Assembly (NCBI GenBank): GCA_031271635.1
Contig: JAISVG010000023.1
Coordinates: 1-23,614, forward strand
Origin: Erysipelotrichaceae bacterium
GTDB lineage: Bacteria; Bacillota_I; Bacilli_A; RFN20; CAG-826
Reading direction: 5' to 3'
Length of the DNA: 23,614 bases
Part shown: positions 14,018 to 21,220 of the stretch, in pieces
Position numbering within the stretch: position 1 is the first letter of the stretch
Layout of the letters: each line of letters starts with the position of its first letter
Position numbers and translations under genes: made by a program
Notes under the pieces: generated by a model
What the model saw: only the letters and a program-made list of their open reading frames with translations
The model's database searches: none
What the model was told of the DNA's origin: nothing

Positions 14018-14089
14018 TATAATAAATTCGTGAGTTCTAGCCTTCTAGCTTGTAGTTTAGAAGGTAAGATTAATTTAAGATTAGTTTAG
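14018..14089 (+). promoter_or_regulatory. promoter and structured leader with possible 19-codon upstream ORF
   Basis: TATAAT at 14018-14023 is followed by six bases and GTG at 14030, the same spacing as the leaderless genes here. The GTG opens a frame of 19 codons, rich in Leu and ending in TAG at 14087-14089. A perfect seven-pair stem, CCTTCTA/TAGAAGG (14041-14047 with 14058-14064), lies inside it. Two tandem 11-base copies of AAGATTARTTT (14066-14087) follow. All of this precedes the gene at 14114. The layout could be a simple leader or a leader-peptide type control. Confidence 0.35.
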
Positions 14090-14113
14090 AAAGATGAAAG
14101 GAGAGTTTATTAA

Positions 14114-14482
14114 ATGAGATCTATTACAAGAATTACTACTAATCACGACCGAGGACTTTTAAAAAGAGAACTAGGAGAGTTTTTTGTCAATCATGGTTAT
14201 ACTTTGAAAGATCGTGATGGGGAAAATGTCTGGCAGAAAGGTAACGGTTGGTTAACTGCCCCGATGTTTTTTAGAGTTGATTTTCACAATGATACGTTAA
14301 TTATTGAATCATGGGTAAAAACCGCGCTTTTTCCTGGTTTTTATGTCGGTGAATCTGGGTTAGACAGCTCTTACGCTTTTGCCATTAAACCCGGAATGCG
14401 CAACATGCTTCGACATATCATTGATACCTATTCAGTACCTGGTTTCGCCGTATCTGGATATGTTCCAGGAGCAAAAAAATAG
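14114..14482 (+). CDS. conserved-type protein of unknown function
   Basis: A 122-residue soluble protein with no signal peptide or membrane helix. The N-terminal half is charged (RSITRITTNHDRGLLKREL). The middle includes GENVWQKGNGWLTAPMFFRV and a beta-rich segment (DTLIIESWVKTALFPGFYVG). The look is that of small cytoplasmic proteins found beside zinc-ribbon membrane proteins in Firmicutes, but I cannot name a family. ATG 14114 has AAAGGAG at 14097-14103, ten bases upstream, a slightly long gap. The zinc-ribbon gene at 14495 starts 12 bases after its stop, so the two are probably one operon and may work together. Confidence 0.7.
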   Translation: MRSITRITTNHDRGLLKRELGEFFVNHGYTLKDRDGENVWQKGNGWLTAPMFFRVDFHNDTLIIESWVKTALFPGFYVGESGLDSSYAFAIKPGMRNMLRHIIDTYSVPGFAVSGYVPGAKK

Positions 14483-14494
14483 TAGGTCCTTAAA

Positions 14495-14926
14495 GTGTTT
14501 TGTAATAAGTGCAACGCTCAATTAAAAGGAAAAGAAAACTTTTGTTCATTTTGTGGAAACGATGTTAATAGAAGTACCGGTTTTCTTGTAGCTAGTAATG
14601 ACTTTTTTACTAGTGATGACTATCAAAAAGCCATATCTAGTGTTCAAGTTCAAAATGATAAAACAGAGGCCAGAGGCCCGAAAAGGAATCTTGTTTTCGG
14701 GGTTTTAAGTATTGTTTTATCGCTTTTAAGTTTCTTTCTCGCTTTTGCTTTTTTACTCGGATTAAGTTTTGGGATTTACTCCATTAGTGCCGCAGCAAGA
14801 GATTTGAAGCTTCACCGCAAGAACGCCGCTATTCCACTTATTTTAGGTATTACTGGTACTGCACTTGCGGTCATATATTTAGTTTTTCTTCTTATCACTG
14901 TTAGAGAACTGATTACTTCGCATTAG
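14495..14926 (+). CDS. zinc-ribbon membrane protein
   Basis: A 143-residue protein starting with GTG. The N-terminus is a compact zinc ribbon (MFCNKCNAQLKGKENFCSFCG) with ligands Cys3, Cys6, Cys17 and Cys20. A linker of about 45 residues leads to two hydrophobic helices, at about 69-95 and 109-137, the arrangement of zinc-ribbon/DUF4190-like proteins. The ribbon should face the cytoplasm. The role is unknown; such proteins are common in Firmicutes and may act as scaffolds or sensors. The ribosome site is weak (TAGG), so translation may be coupled to the gene at 14114. The 266-base stretch after it (14927-15192) shows no gene and only a loose GTTGTA/TACAAC inverted repeat near 15056-15085. Confidence 0.75.
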   Translation: MFCNKCNAQLKGKENFCSFCGNDVNRSTGFLVASNDFFTSDDYQKAISSVQVQNDKTEARGPKRNLVFGVLSIVLSLLSFFLAFAFLLGLSFGIYSISAAARDLKLHRKNAAIPLILGITGTALAVIYLVFLLITVRELITSH

Positions 14927-15192
14927 TTTATTAGAATTATTGGTAGGAAAAGTAGGGTTTTCTGGTTGTCTTAAAGACTTTGCGGTTTTGGATTTTGTAA
15001 GAAATTCAAAACTAACGAATTAATCTTAAGTAGTGATATTTATGTCGTTATTGTGTTGTAGTTTTCAATCAATAATTACAACAGATAACATTTTCTGGAT
15101 TTCCCGAGAGTAAAATAGTTCTTAACTGGGCGTAAAAATGTTATAGTTTTATTATAGACGTTTGACGATAGTTTTGAAAAGGGAGGAAAACT

Positions 15193-15696
15193 ATGAAGCA
15201 GTTTACAAAAAAAGGTCTCTTCGGAACCATTATGATTCTTTGGAGCGTTTTAAATTTTGGACTATTCTTTACACAATTCCTGCAACAGGGACTTGTAGAT
15301 TCCGGTTGGATTAATGGATATCAGATTTTAGGAGAAATGGATAGTAATAGTAATAGAGTAAGCAGTCTTGCCACAGTCCAGCTTGTTTTTCTTCTTGTTA
15401 ATATTTTAATGCTCTTATGTGGCGTGATGGTAATCCTCATCAGCGTGAAGCATAAACCATTAAAACCGAAAACCTCACTAATTCTTGAATTAATTCTTGG
15501 CATCTTTATGCTAGTGTTATCAGTATTCATTATCTCTTATGCTCCGAGTGTTAAAGAAAAAATCAGTATCCTTGATTCGCTTTTACCAGATATAACCTCA
15601 GGATTCTTTATTACAATGGCCGTAAATACCACACTAGCAGTAGCCTTAATTGTTTTATCGGTGCTATGCTTAAGAAAGCCGAAGAAACGTAAATAA
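15193..15696 (+). CDS. membrane protein of unknown function, four predicted helices
   Basis: A 167-residue protein not recognised by family. Hydrophobic segments lie at about residues 9-29, 57-82, 94-116 and 136-160, with a basic N-terminus (MKQFTKKG) and C-terminus (LRKPKKRK). The loop between helices 1 and 2 is polar and Asn/Ser-rich and is probably outside. ATG 15193 has a strong ribosome site, GGGAGG, six bases upstream. A -10-like TATTAT lies at 15150-15155 without a fitting -35. It is convergent with the substrate-binding-protein gene, 29 bases away; no terminator is visible between them. Confidence 0.65.
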   Translation: MKQFTKKGLFGTIMILWSVLNFGLFFTQFLQQGLVDSGWINGYQILGEMDSNSNRVSSLATVQLVFLLVNILMLLCGVMVILISVKHKPLKPKTSLILELILGIFMLVLSVFIISYAPSVKEKISILDSLLPDITSGFFITMAVNTTLAVALIVLSVLCLRKPKKRK

Positions 15697-15725
15697 TCAA
15701 GTTTATTTTAGATATTTCTTCTTTA

Positions 15726-16751
15726 CTAAAGATATAGTTTTAAGAGTTTTGGGTCAGTTAGCGGTGACTTTCCCGTAACAGGACCAAAGATTTGGGTCAT
15801 TTTTTGTCTTAAGTTTGCTAGGTGTTCTCGGTTCTCCATCCATTTAATGAATTGGAGGGGATCAGTATTAGGATAAGAACTAAGAGGTTTTAGTCCTTTA
15901 GGAGGTAAAACATCTTGACGAACTGACCAAGTACCACGGGCTTGTTGATATTCATAGCTCACAAGATAAGCTAAGAACAAGCGGGCGGCAGCTTGATGTT
16001 TACTTAGTTTAAACATCGCGGCGCGTTGGGTCCAAGTAATAAAGAAGTCATCCTCAGGAATAAAGGAAACCGAGGGATCCTCTAACGTCATAAAATAGCC
16101 AGTGAGATTACCAAGAAAGCCTTTCTTTCCAACAAGGAGGGCGGGCGCGGCAGTTCCTCTTATAAAGTGAGGTTTTTGAGCCGCAAGGCGATAAAGAAAA
16201 TTTTCGCCATATTTTTTCATGATATGATCATAAACAAATAAGACGGCATCATCATCATGAGGCGGAGTTAAGATGAGACGGTTTTGGAATTCAGGAGTGA
16301 GATAATCCTCATAATTCCGTGGCGCTTTCTTTAGCCCTACTTTGGCGTACTGAGGAACAAAGGCAAAAATGAAACCCGCGAGAAAGGCTCCATCTGGATC
16401 GCTGTAACCAGGAACTAAAGCTTGATAACCTTGAGGTTTAAAAGCCTCAAGAACCCCCATTTTTTTCCAGTTTTCAAAATCGTTAGTTGTTTGTAGCATC
16501 GCGACATCAAAACTCAGCTGGCCGTCCAGTAATTCTTGGTAGACTTTAATGTTATGATATTTTGAAAGATCAACTTGAATTTCAAGGGGGATTTTTGGAA
16601 AGCGTTTCATAAAAAGTTGTTTTAAAGCGTCTTGCTGATGAGGAGCATCACCACCAGCGAGAATGATTAGCTTTTCACTATTATTAGTAAACTCCTTAAG
16701 GGCGGCTTGATATAAAGCATCAAGTTCTAATTGTTCTTTTAAGTCCTTCAT
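15726..16751 (-). CDS. substrate-binding-protein fold (iron ABC-type, AfuA-like) without signal peptide
   Basis: A 341-residue protein with the fold of extracellular solute-binding proteins of the Fe3+ ABC type. The early strand-turn-helix LIILAGGDAPHQQDALKQLF (28-47) leads into VDLSKYHNIKVYQELLDG, DVAMLQTTNDFENWKKMGVL and DPDGAFLAGFIFAF. From memory this pattern fits a group of AfuA/COG1840-like proteins in fungi and proteobacteria. There is no signal peptide or lipobox: the protein opens with an acidic amphipathic helix (MKDLKEQLELDALYQAALKE). The -10 box just upstream excludes an earlier start. It should stay in the cytoplasm unless exported unconventionally. No ABC permease or ATPase gene is nearby. 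The DUF1461 gene lies upstream on the same strand, but this gene has its own promoter. Confidence 0.7.
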   Translation of the reverse strand: MKDLKEQLELDALYQAALKEFTNNSEKLIILAGGDAPHQQDALKQLFMKRFPKIPLEIQVDLSKYHNIKVYQELLDGQLSFDVAMLQTTNDFENWKKMGVLEAFKPQGYQALVPGYSDPDGAFLAGFIFAFVPQYAKVGLKKAPRNYEDYLTPEFQNRLILTPPHDDDAVLFVYDHIMKKYGENFLYRLAAQKPHFIRGTAAPALLVGKKGFLGNLTGYFMTLEDPSVSFIPEDDFFITWTQRAAMFKLSKHQAAARLFLAYLVSYEYQQARGTWSVRQDVLPPKGLKPLSSYPNTDPLQFIKWMENREHLANLRQKMTQIFGPVTGKSPLTDPKLLKLYL

Positions 16752-16763
16752 GATTTCATTATA
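16752..16763 (-). promoter_or_regulatory. leaderless-type promoter of the substrate-binding-protein gene
   Basis: On the minus strand TATAAT (16763-16758) is followed by six bases (GAAATC) and the ATG. TTAAAG at 16786-16781 is a weak -35 with a 17-base spacer. There is no Shine-Dalgarno. Confidence 0.65.
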
Positions 16764-16849
16764 TGTGACATTTTTAAAGCCTTTAAAATTATTAAAGAAT
16801 ATTATTTAAATGACAAAACCCGAATGAAAATGTTGCTAATAAAGAATTC

Positions 16850-17554
16850 TTATGAAGCATTTTTTTGGTTTATACGCCGCTTTTCTTTTTTAGAAATGAT
16901 GATGCCACTAACCAAAGAAACAAGCGAGAAGATAAGGCCACAGCAAATAATGATTAAGGCAGCCCACATAAAGAAACTCTCGGGCAGGAATTTAATCATG
17001 TTGCTATTAAAGGGGAAGATGAAGTTACCACTTGGGAAAAGGATTTGATGAAAAATCATAAAAGCATCATCAAAGTTGATTAGTGCAGCAATCCCGATGA
17101 TGATCATGAAGCCAAGATAAATGGTGTTACCTACTTTTAGGCCAAACCCAATTGCCGCGAATCTTTTCCTAATAATAAGTACCACCATAATGGCAATTCC
17201 GCTTAGGAGCATTACGGTGCTAAGCCCGAGCATAATATTGAAAAGATGCCGTACATCAGCCATATGAAGGAGCTCATTGGCTTTAAAAAAAACAATGTAT
17301 TCACCATTAGTTCCTAAATAAGTGTACTGCAGGGTGTCGCTTTTATTTTGAAAATATTGAATAAAGTGTTCTAGAAACGCCTCCATTTGAGATGCCGACA
17401 TTTTAAGAGTCGCTAGGGTGTCATTGAGATTATTTTGGTAGCGATAAAACTCTTTACTATAAGCAAAAAAGGTAAAGGAGATAATCATAAAACCAGTTGT
17501 TAAGAAAAAGGCTGCAAGAGAGGCCCCGATTCTCGTTAACGCGTTTCGCTTCAC
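16850..17554 (-). CDS. TIGR01906/DUF1461 family integral membrane protein
   Basis: A 234-residue membrane protein starting with GTG. Four helices are visible: about residues 11-32, 105-129, 140-160 and 194-220. Between helices 1 and 2 is an extracytoplasmic domain of about 70 residues. The segment DDAFMIFHQILFPSGNFIFP, followed by FNSNMIKFLPESFF (about 161-194), matches the DUF1461 signature. The function of this family is not established. GTG 17554 is chosen because TATGAT lies exactly six bases upstream, like the other leaderless-type genes. It is divergent from the polysaccharide polymerase-like gene and upstream of the substrate-binding-protein gene. The 98-base gap to the latter holds no clear terminator. 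Confidence 0.75.
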   Translation of the reverse strand: MKRNALTRIGASLAAFFLTTGFMIISFTFFAYSKEFYRYQNNLNDTLATLKMSASQMEAFLEHFIQYFQNKSDTLQYTYLGTNGEYIVFFKANELLHMADVRHLFNIMLGLSTVMLLSGIAIMVVLIIRKRFAAIGFGLKVGNTIYLGFMIIIGIAALINFDDAFMIFHQILFPSGNFIFPFNSNMIKFLPESFFMWAALIIICCGLIFSLVSLVSGIIISKKEKRRINQKNAS

Positions 17555-17612
17555 CTCTATATCATAGCCCTTTTTTATTGATGTCGCGCGACTTTATTCT
17601 TCAAGTAAGAAT
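17555..17612. promoter_or_regulatory. promoter of the DUF1461 gene and two inverted repeats in the divergent intergenic region
   Basis: On the minus strand TATGAT (17566-17561) is followed by six bases and the GTG start. At the -35 position for this promoter is a perfect 10-base palindrome, GTCGCGCGAC (17583-17592), striking in AT-rich DNA. Next to it is ATTCTT-CAAGT-AAGAAT (17596-17612). Either repeat could be an operator for the divergent pair. Confidence 0.5.
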
Positions 17613-17639
17613 GAGAAAGATTTTTTGTGCTTAATTATA

Positions 17640-17651
17640 TATAATTAATTA
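17640..17651 (+). promoter_or_regulatory. leaderless-type promoter of the polymerase-like gene
   Basis: TATAAT at 17640-17645 is followed by six bases (TAATTA) and the ATG at 17652. There is no Shine-Dalgarno. The local run of TATA makes the exact hexamer ambiguous by two bases. Confidence 0.55.
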
Positions 17652-19529
17652 ATGGGTCAGAAGAAGTTATTAACGATGCTAAGAAGAGTAATGAACTTTT
17701 TTGCCATTAATATGGTGCAACGGATTACGTTTATTACTTATTGTGCCTTGTTGTTTACTCTTTTCTTAATCCGAGACTTTTTTCAGGTTCCGCTTCATGA
17801 TGTCCTATTTCTCATTGTCATTACGATAACCTTTATTGTTTCTAATAAGCAAAATCTTTTGCTCGCGTTTCTGTTTCTGATTCCTTTGATTCATGGTCTT
17901 CCTTACTACACCGTTATTTCGATTTTTGCTTTGTTTTTGGTGATTAAGAATCGTTTTCGCTTGAATTTAGCCTCAATCGTCTTTCCGCTGGTGTTTGTGA
18001 TTTTCGAAGTTACGCTTTATTTTGCTTATTTACGAGACCGCGATAGTTTAGTGGAAGATCTCAAAGTAATCTTCTTTTTTGCCGTTGGTCTATTCATCTT
18101 TTTCTACATTATTTGTGACTGGAAATCAAGTTATCATGTTCCGCTTCTTACTAAGGGTCTCATGTATGGACTCTTTGCTTTCGCGTTTATTTGTATTCTC
18201 ATTGATATTAAATATAGTTTCTATGTCTCACAGAATTCTATTTCGGCCATGGTAACCTTAAGATCATTACTTCTTTCCCCTTCGAACCGTTTCTTTGAAC
18301 CAAGAGCCTTTGTCGAATGGTGCAATCAATATCTACGTGCTCCCGACCGCATTGAACTTATTAGTAATCAAATCATTAATAATAACCCCAATCAAGTCGG
18401 GGTGTATGCTGGGACTATTATTGCGCTATTTATTTACCAAATGAGCCGCGGAAATAAAGAGATTAAGCGTTCCATTGTTTACATGCTACTCTTAGGTTTT
18501 ATTGGTGTTTTAACAAGATCACGGATGTTTTTGCTGATGGTCCCAGTGATCTACATTTTAACGCTCATTTGTCTTCATGCGAGAACGCGCTTTCGTAAAC
18601 TTTCAATGTACCTGCTTTTAATCATCCCAATTGTGGCTCTAGTGATTGCATATCCATTGGTTGACCAAGATTTTTCCTTTATTAAAAATCTCTTTTATCG
18701 GTTTGACTTTGAGAATGAAGAACATAGTTTTAATACTACGGGACGAATTGATTTGTTCATCCAGTATGCTGAGTTTTGGGTAACAACACCGCTAACTTTT
18801 TTGTTTGGAGGCAGCATTAATTTTGTTTATGACGTCTCAAGAGTCGCGATGACCGGAAATTATCCCGAGGATGTAATTCATTTTGGGCCGACACAACTCC
18901 TTTATGGTAACGGCCTTCTTGGAACGGTTATTATTGTGGTTATTTTTTACTTTATTTTTAAAACACGCTATACCTCAAATCAACGTGGTAGTATCTTCCG
19001 CTTTTTCCCATTTATCATTGCCATTATCTTTTCTTTTGCCGGACAACTCTTTACTCCAATGACAATTCTTTTCCGCCTAACTCTATGCATTCTCGTGTTT
19101 AATGACGGCGAAGCGATGGTGCTTGATACCAAAATGAAACAGTTCTGGTTTAAAAACATTATTTGTCAAGAGAGAAGCGTTATTCCAACAATTCACTATC
19201 CTTTTAATGATGCAATGCGATATGTTATTGCGACAAAATCACAACTACATGACATCATAAAAGAAGAAACGGCACTTCTTTTGAATTATCAAATGGCAGC
19301 AATTAGTAAAAAGGAACGCCGCCACTACCGCCATCTTATCAAACAGTTTCGTTACTTAAGGAAGACGGAATTTTATTATCACCAAAATGATTCAATCCGC
19401 ACGAACCGTTATTTTGATCGCTACCTTGATTATGCTAAATACACTCATCTTTATTATGATATTAATTACTGTGAAACCGGAGCTAAGTTTCTTAGTTATC
19501 TTCAAATTGAAAGTGCGACTTTGAATTAA
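17652..19529 (+). CDS. O-antigen ligase / polysaccharide polymerase (Wzy)-like membrane protein
   Basis: A 625-residue polytopic membrane protein with about 11-12 hydrophobic segments in residues 20-480. The arrangement is that of the O-antigen ligase/Wzy polymerase superfamily. A large outward loop between late helices contains NTTGRIDLFIQYAEFW (Gly364, Arg365) and TFLFGGSINFVYD, corresponding to the TGR...FG-G loop of these enzymes. Such proteins join lipid-linked sugar repeats into polymer or transfer them to an acceptor. After the last helix comes an unusual cytoplasmic tail of about 130 residues, rich in His, Tyr, Arg and Lys (for example KKERRHYRHLIKQFRYLRK). No glycosyltransferase or flippase genes are adjacent, so the polymer is unknown. 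The gene seems to be a single unit with its own promoter. Confidence 0.65.
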   Translation: MGQKKLLTMLRRVMNFFAINMVQRITFITYCALLFTLFLIRDFFQVPLHDVLFLIVITITFIVSNKQNLLLAFLFLIPLIHGLPYYTVISIFALFLVIKNRFRLNLASIVFPLVFVIFEVTLYFAYLRDRDSLVEDLKVIFFFAVGLFIFFYIICDWKSSYHVPLLTKGLMYGLFAFAFICILIDIKYSFYVSQNSISAMVTLRSLLLSPSNRFFEPRAFVEWCNQYLRAPDRIELISNQIINNNPNQVGVYAGTIIALFIYQMSRGNKEIKRSIVYMLLLGFIGVLTRSRMFLLMVPVIYILTLICLHARTRFRKLSMYLLLIIPIVALVIAYPLVDQDFSFIKNLFYRFDFENEEHSFNTTGRIDLFIQYAEFWVTTPLTFLFGGSINFVYDVSRVAMTGNYPEDVIHFGPTQLLYGNGLLGTVIIVVIFYFIFKTRYTSNQRGSIFRFFPFIIAIIFSFAGQLFTPMTILFRLTLCILVFNDGEAMVLDTKMKQFWFKNIICQERSVIPTIHYPFNDAMRYVIATKSQLHDIIKEETALLLNYQMAAISKKERRHYRHLIKQFRYLRKTEFYYHQNDSIRTNRYFDRYLDYAKYTHLYYDINYCETGAKFLSYLQIESATLN

Positions 19530-19557
19530 TAGATTTTGCCTGCTTCCCTAATATTTT

Positions 19558-19572
19558 TGATAAAATATTAAC
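19558..19572 (+). promoter_or_regulatory. leaderless-type promoter of the plsX operon
   Basis: TGATAAAAT (an extended -10, with hexamer at 19561-19566) is followed by six bases (ATTAAC) and the ATG at 19573. The 14-base stretch 19558-19571 is identical to the one before mntP. There is no Shine-Dalgarno. Confidence 0.65.
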
Positions 19573-20556
19573 ATGATTAAAATTGTAGTTGATGCGATGG
19601 GTCTTGATAAAGGCGAAATCGTGGTAATAAATGCGGTCAAGAAGTTTTTAGGAACCTACCAGGATGCGGAAGTTATTTTAGTAGGACCAAAGGAAAAAAT
19701 CCTCCTTTTTGATCCAAGACTACAGATTGAAGATGCCCGTGAAGTTTTACCAATGGATGCCCACGCAATGGAAGCAATGCGAAACCGTGAAACCTCACTT
19801 TATAAGGCAGTTGATTATCATTTAACTCATGAAACTGATGCCTTAGTATCTGGTGGTTCAACTGGAGGTTATTTATCTTTAGCCAGCATGAAACTAAAGA
19901 ACATTTCAGGAATTAAGCGAGCTGCCTTGGTGACCCCCTTCCCCACTTATCAACAAGGGAAATTTATTATTATGCTTGATATTGGAGCTACAAGCGAAGT
20001 TAATGCCGAACAATTATGCGACTTTGCTTTTCTTGGAAAAGTTTATTATGAAAGTCTTTTTGCGACAAAGAACCCTAGCATCAAGATCTTATCAAATGGG
20101 GTTGAAGCGGAAAAAGGAACACCAGTAACAAGAGAAGCATCAAGCCTTTTAAAGGCAAAGCCAGCTTTAAATTTCCAAGGATATATTGAAGCTAGAGATG
20201 TTTTCTTAGGCGAAACTGATGTTATTGTCACGGATGGGTATACTGGCAATGTGTTTTTAAAAACGAGCGAAGGCATTATAAAGATGATTATGTCATTTTT
20301 AAAGGATAGTTTTAAGAAGAATCTTTTTACTAAGATTGGTTATCTTTTTTCCAAAAAGGGACTCCAAGACATGAAAGCAAGATTTGATTATAACCGAGTT
20401 GGAGGCGCGGTGCTCCTTGGTCTTAATAAGTTAGTCATTAAAGCTCATGGCAGCAGTAATGAAGAAGCTTTTTATAGCTCGATGGAACTAGCGTATCGAC
20501 TCGCGAAAGCCAAGATGATTGAGACGATTAAGGCAGGGATTATTGATGGCGATTGA
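19573..20556 (+). CDS. plsX: phosphate acyltransferase PlsX
   Basis: Peripheral membrane enzyme interconverting acyl-ACP and acyl-phosphate, the donor for PlsY in phospholipid synthesis. It is 327 residues, normal length. It opens with IKIVVDAMGLDKGE (family: DAMGGD). It also shows ALVSGGSTGGYLSLA (usually SAGNTGA), LDIGATSEV, LSNGVEAEKGTP and IVTDGYTGNVFLKTSEG, the last being the strong PlsX signature. Several of these motifs deviate mildly from the usual, but their order is right. It starts the plsX-rnc-ftsY-ylxM-ffh operon. The last 11 bases overlap rnc. The acpP and fab genes usual beside plsX in Bacillus are absent here. FakA upstream in the window would supply acyl-phosphate. Confidence 0.92.
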   Translation: MIKIVVDAMGLDKGEIVVINAVKKFLGTYQDAEVILVGPKEKILLFDPRLQIEDAREVLPMDAHAMEAMRNRETSLYKAVDYHLTHETDALVSGGSTGGYLSLASMKLKNISGIKRAALVTPFPTYQQGKFIIMLDIGATSEVNAEQLCDFAFLGKVYYESLFATKNPSIKILSNGVEAEKGTPVTREASSLLKAKPALNFQGYIEARDVFLGETDVIVTDGYTGNVFLKTSEGIIKMIMSFLKDSFKKNLFTKIGYLFSKKGLQDMKARFDYNRVGGAVLLGLNKLVIKAHGSSNEEAFYSSMELAYRLAKAKMIETIKAGIIDGD

Positions 20557-21220
20557 TGCTTTTTTAAGATTACATCAGATTCAGTTTCGCCAGTTGAGCT
20601 TTTATGAAGAAGCCTTTAGTCACCCTTCGTTTAAACAAGGAGATAACGGTCGTAAAGATTATCAAAAGCTTGAGTTTCTTGGGGACGCGATTCTTAATGG
20701 TTTAGTGGCGGAACTCTGTTACACCTTGAGAAAAGATCTCGATGAAGGAGGTCTTACGATTCTTCGTTCCACCTTAGTTAATACTAATTCCTTAGCGACA
20801 ATTGCCAAAGAACTAAAGATTATTGACTTTGTGCAACTAGGAAAGTCAATGAGTAAAGAAGAACTAGCAACTCATAAAAAGGTGCTTGAGGATGTCTTTG
20901 AAGCCTTTGTTGGCGCCTTATATCTGGACCTTGGTTTTGATCAAATTAAGGATTTTATTCAAAAGCTATTTATGCCGCGGATTATGGCCCTTGTCAGCCT
21001 CGATCTCAAGGACTATAAATCAACTTTACAAGAAAAGCTGCAGAGCGAAAAGCGTGATAATGTTGCCTACCTTGTTACGAGCAAAACTGGCCCGCAACAT
21101 GATCCTACTTTTACTGTTGAAGTGCGTTTTGCTGATCTAATCCTCGGAGTTGGGATGGGACATAGTAAAAAAGAAGCAGAACAAAATGCGGCACGAGATG
21201 CCTTAAATAAAGAGGCATAA
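20546..21220 (+). CDS. rnc: ribonuclease III
   Basis: Double-strand-specific endoribonuclease that processes rRNA precursors and structured RNAs, 224 residues, normal length. The endonuclease domain has the signature KLEFLGDAIL, with acidic residues Glu43 and Asp47, and EDVFEAFVGALYLDLG, with Asp116 and Glu119. The C-terminal double-stranded-RNA-binding domain runs from DYKSTLQEKLQ to HSKKEAEQNAARDALNKEA. ATG 20546 is chosen over TTG codons upstream because the family starts near it; it lies inside the end of plsX (11-base overlap). Its stop overlaps the ftsY start by one base (TAATG). The smc gene that separates rnc and ftsY in Bacillus is missing. Confidence 0.93.
   Translation: MAIDAFLRLHQIQFRQLSFYEEAFSHPSFKQGDNGRKDYQKLEFLGDAILNGLVAELCYTLRKDLDEGGLTILRSTLVNTNSLATIAKELKIIDFVQLGKSMSKEELATHKKVLEDVFEAFVGALYLDLGFDQIKDFIQKLFMPRIMALVSLDLKDYKSTLQEKLQSEKRDNVAYLVTSKTGPQHDPTFTVEVRFADLILGVGMGHSKKEAEQNAARDALNKEA

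Noticed and set aside
16824..17048. Open frame of 74 codons on the plus strand opposite the DUF1461 gene
   Set aside because: It is the antisense shadow of hydrophobic helices, without a ribosome site or recognisable motif.
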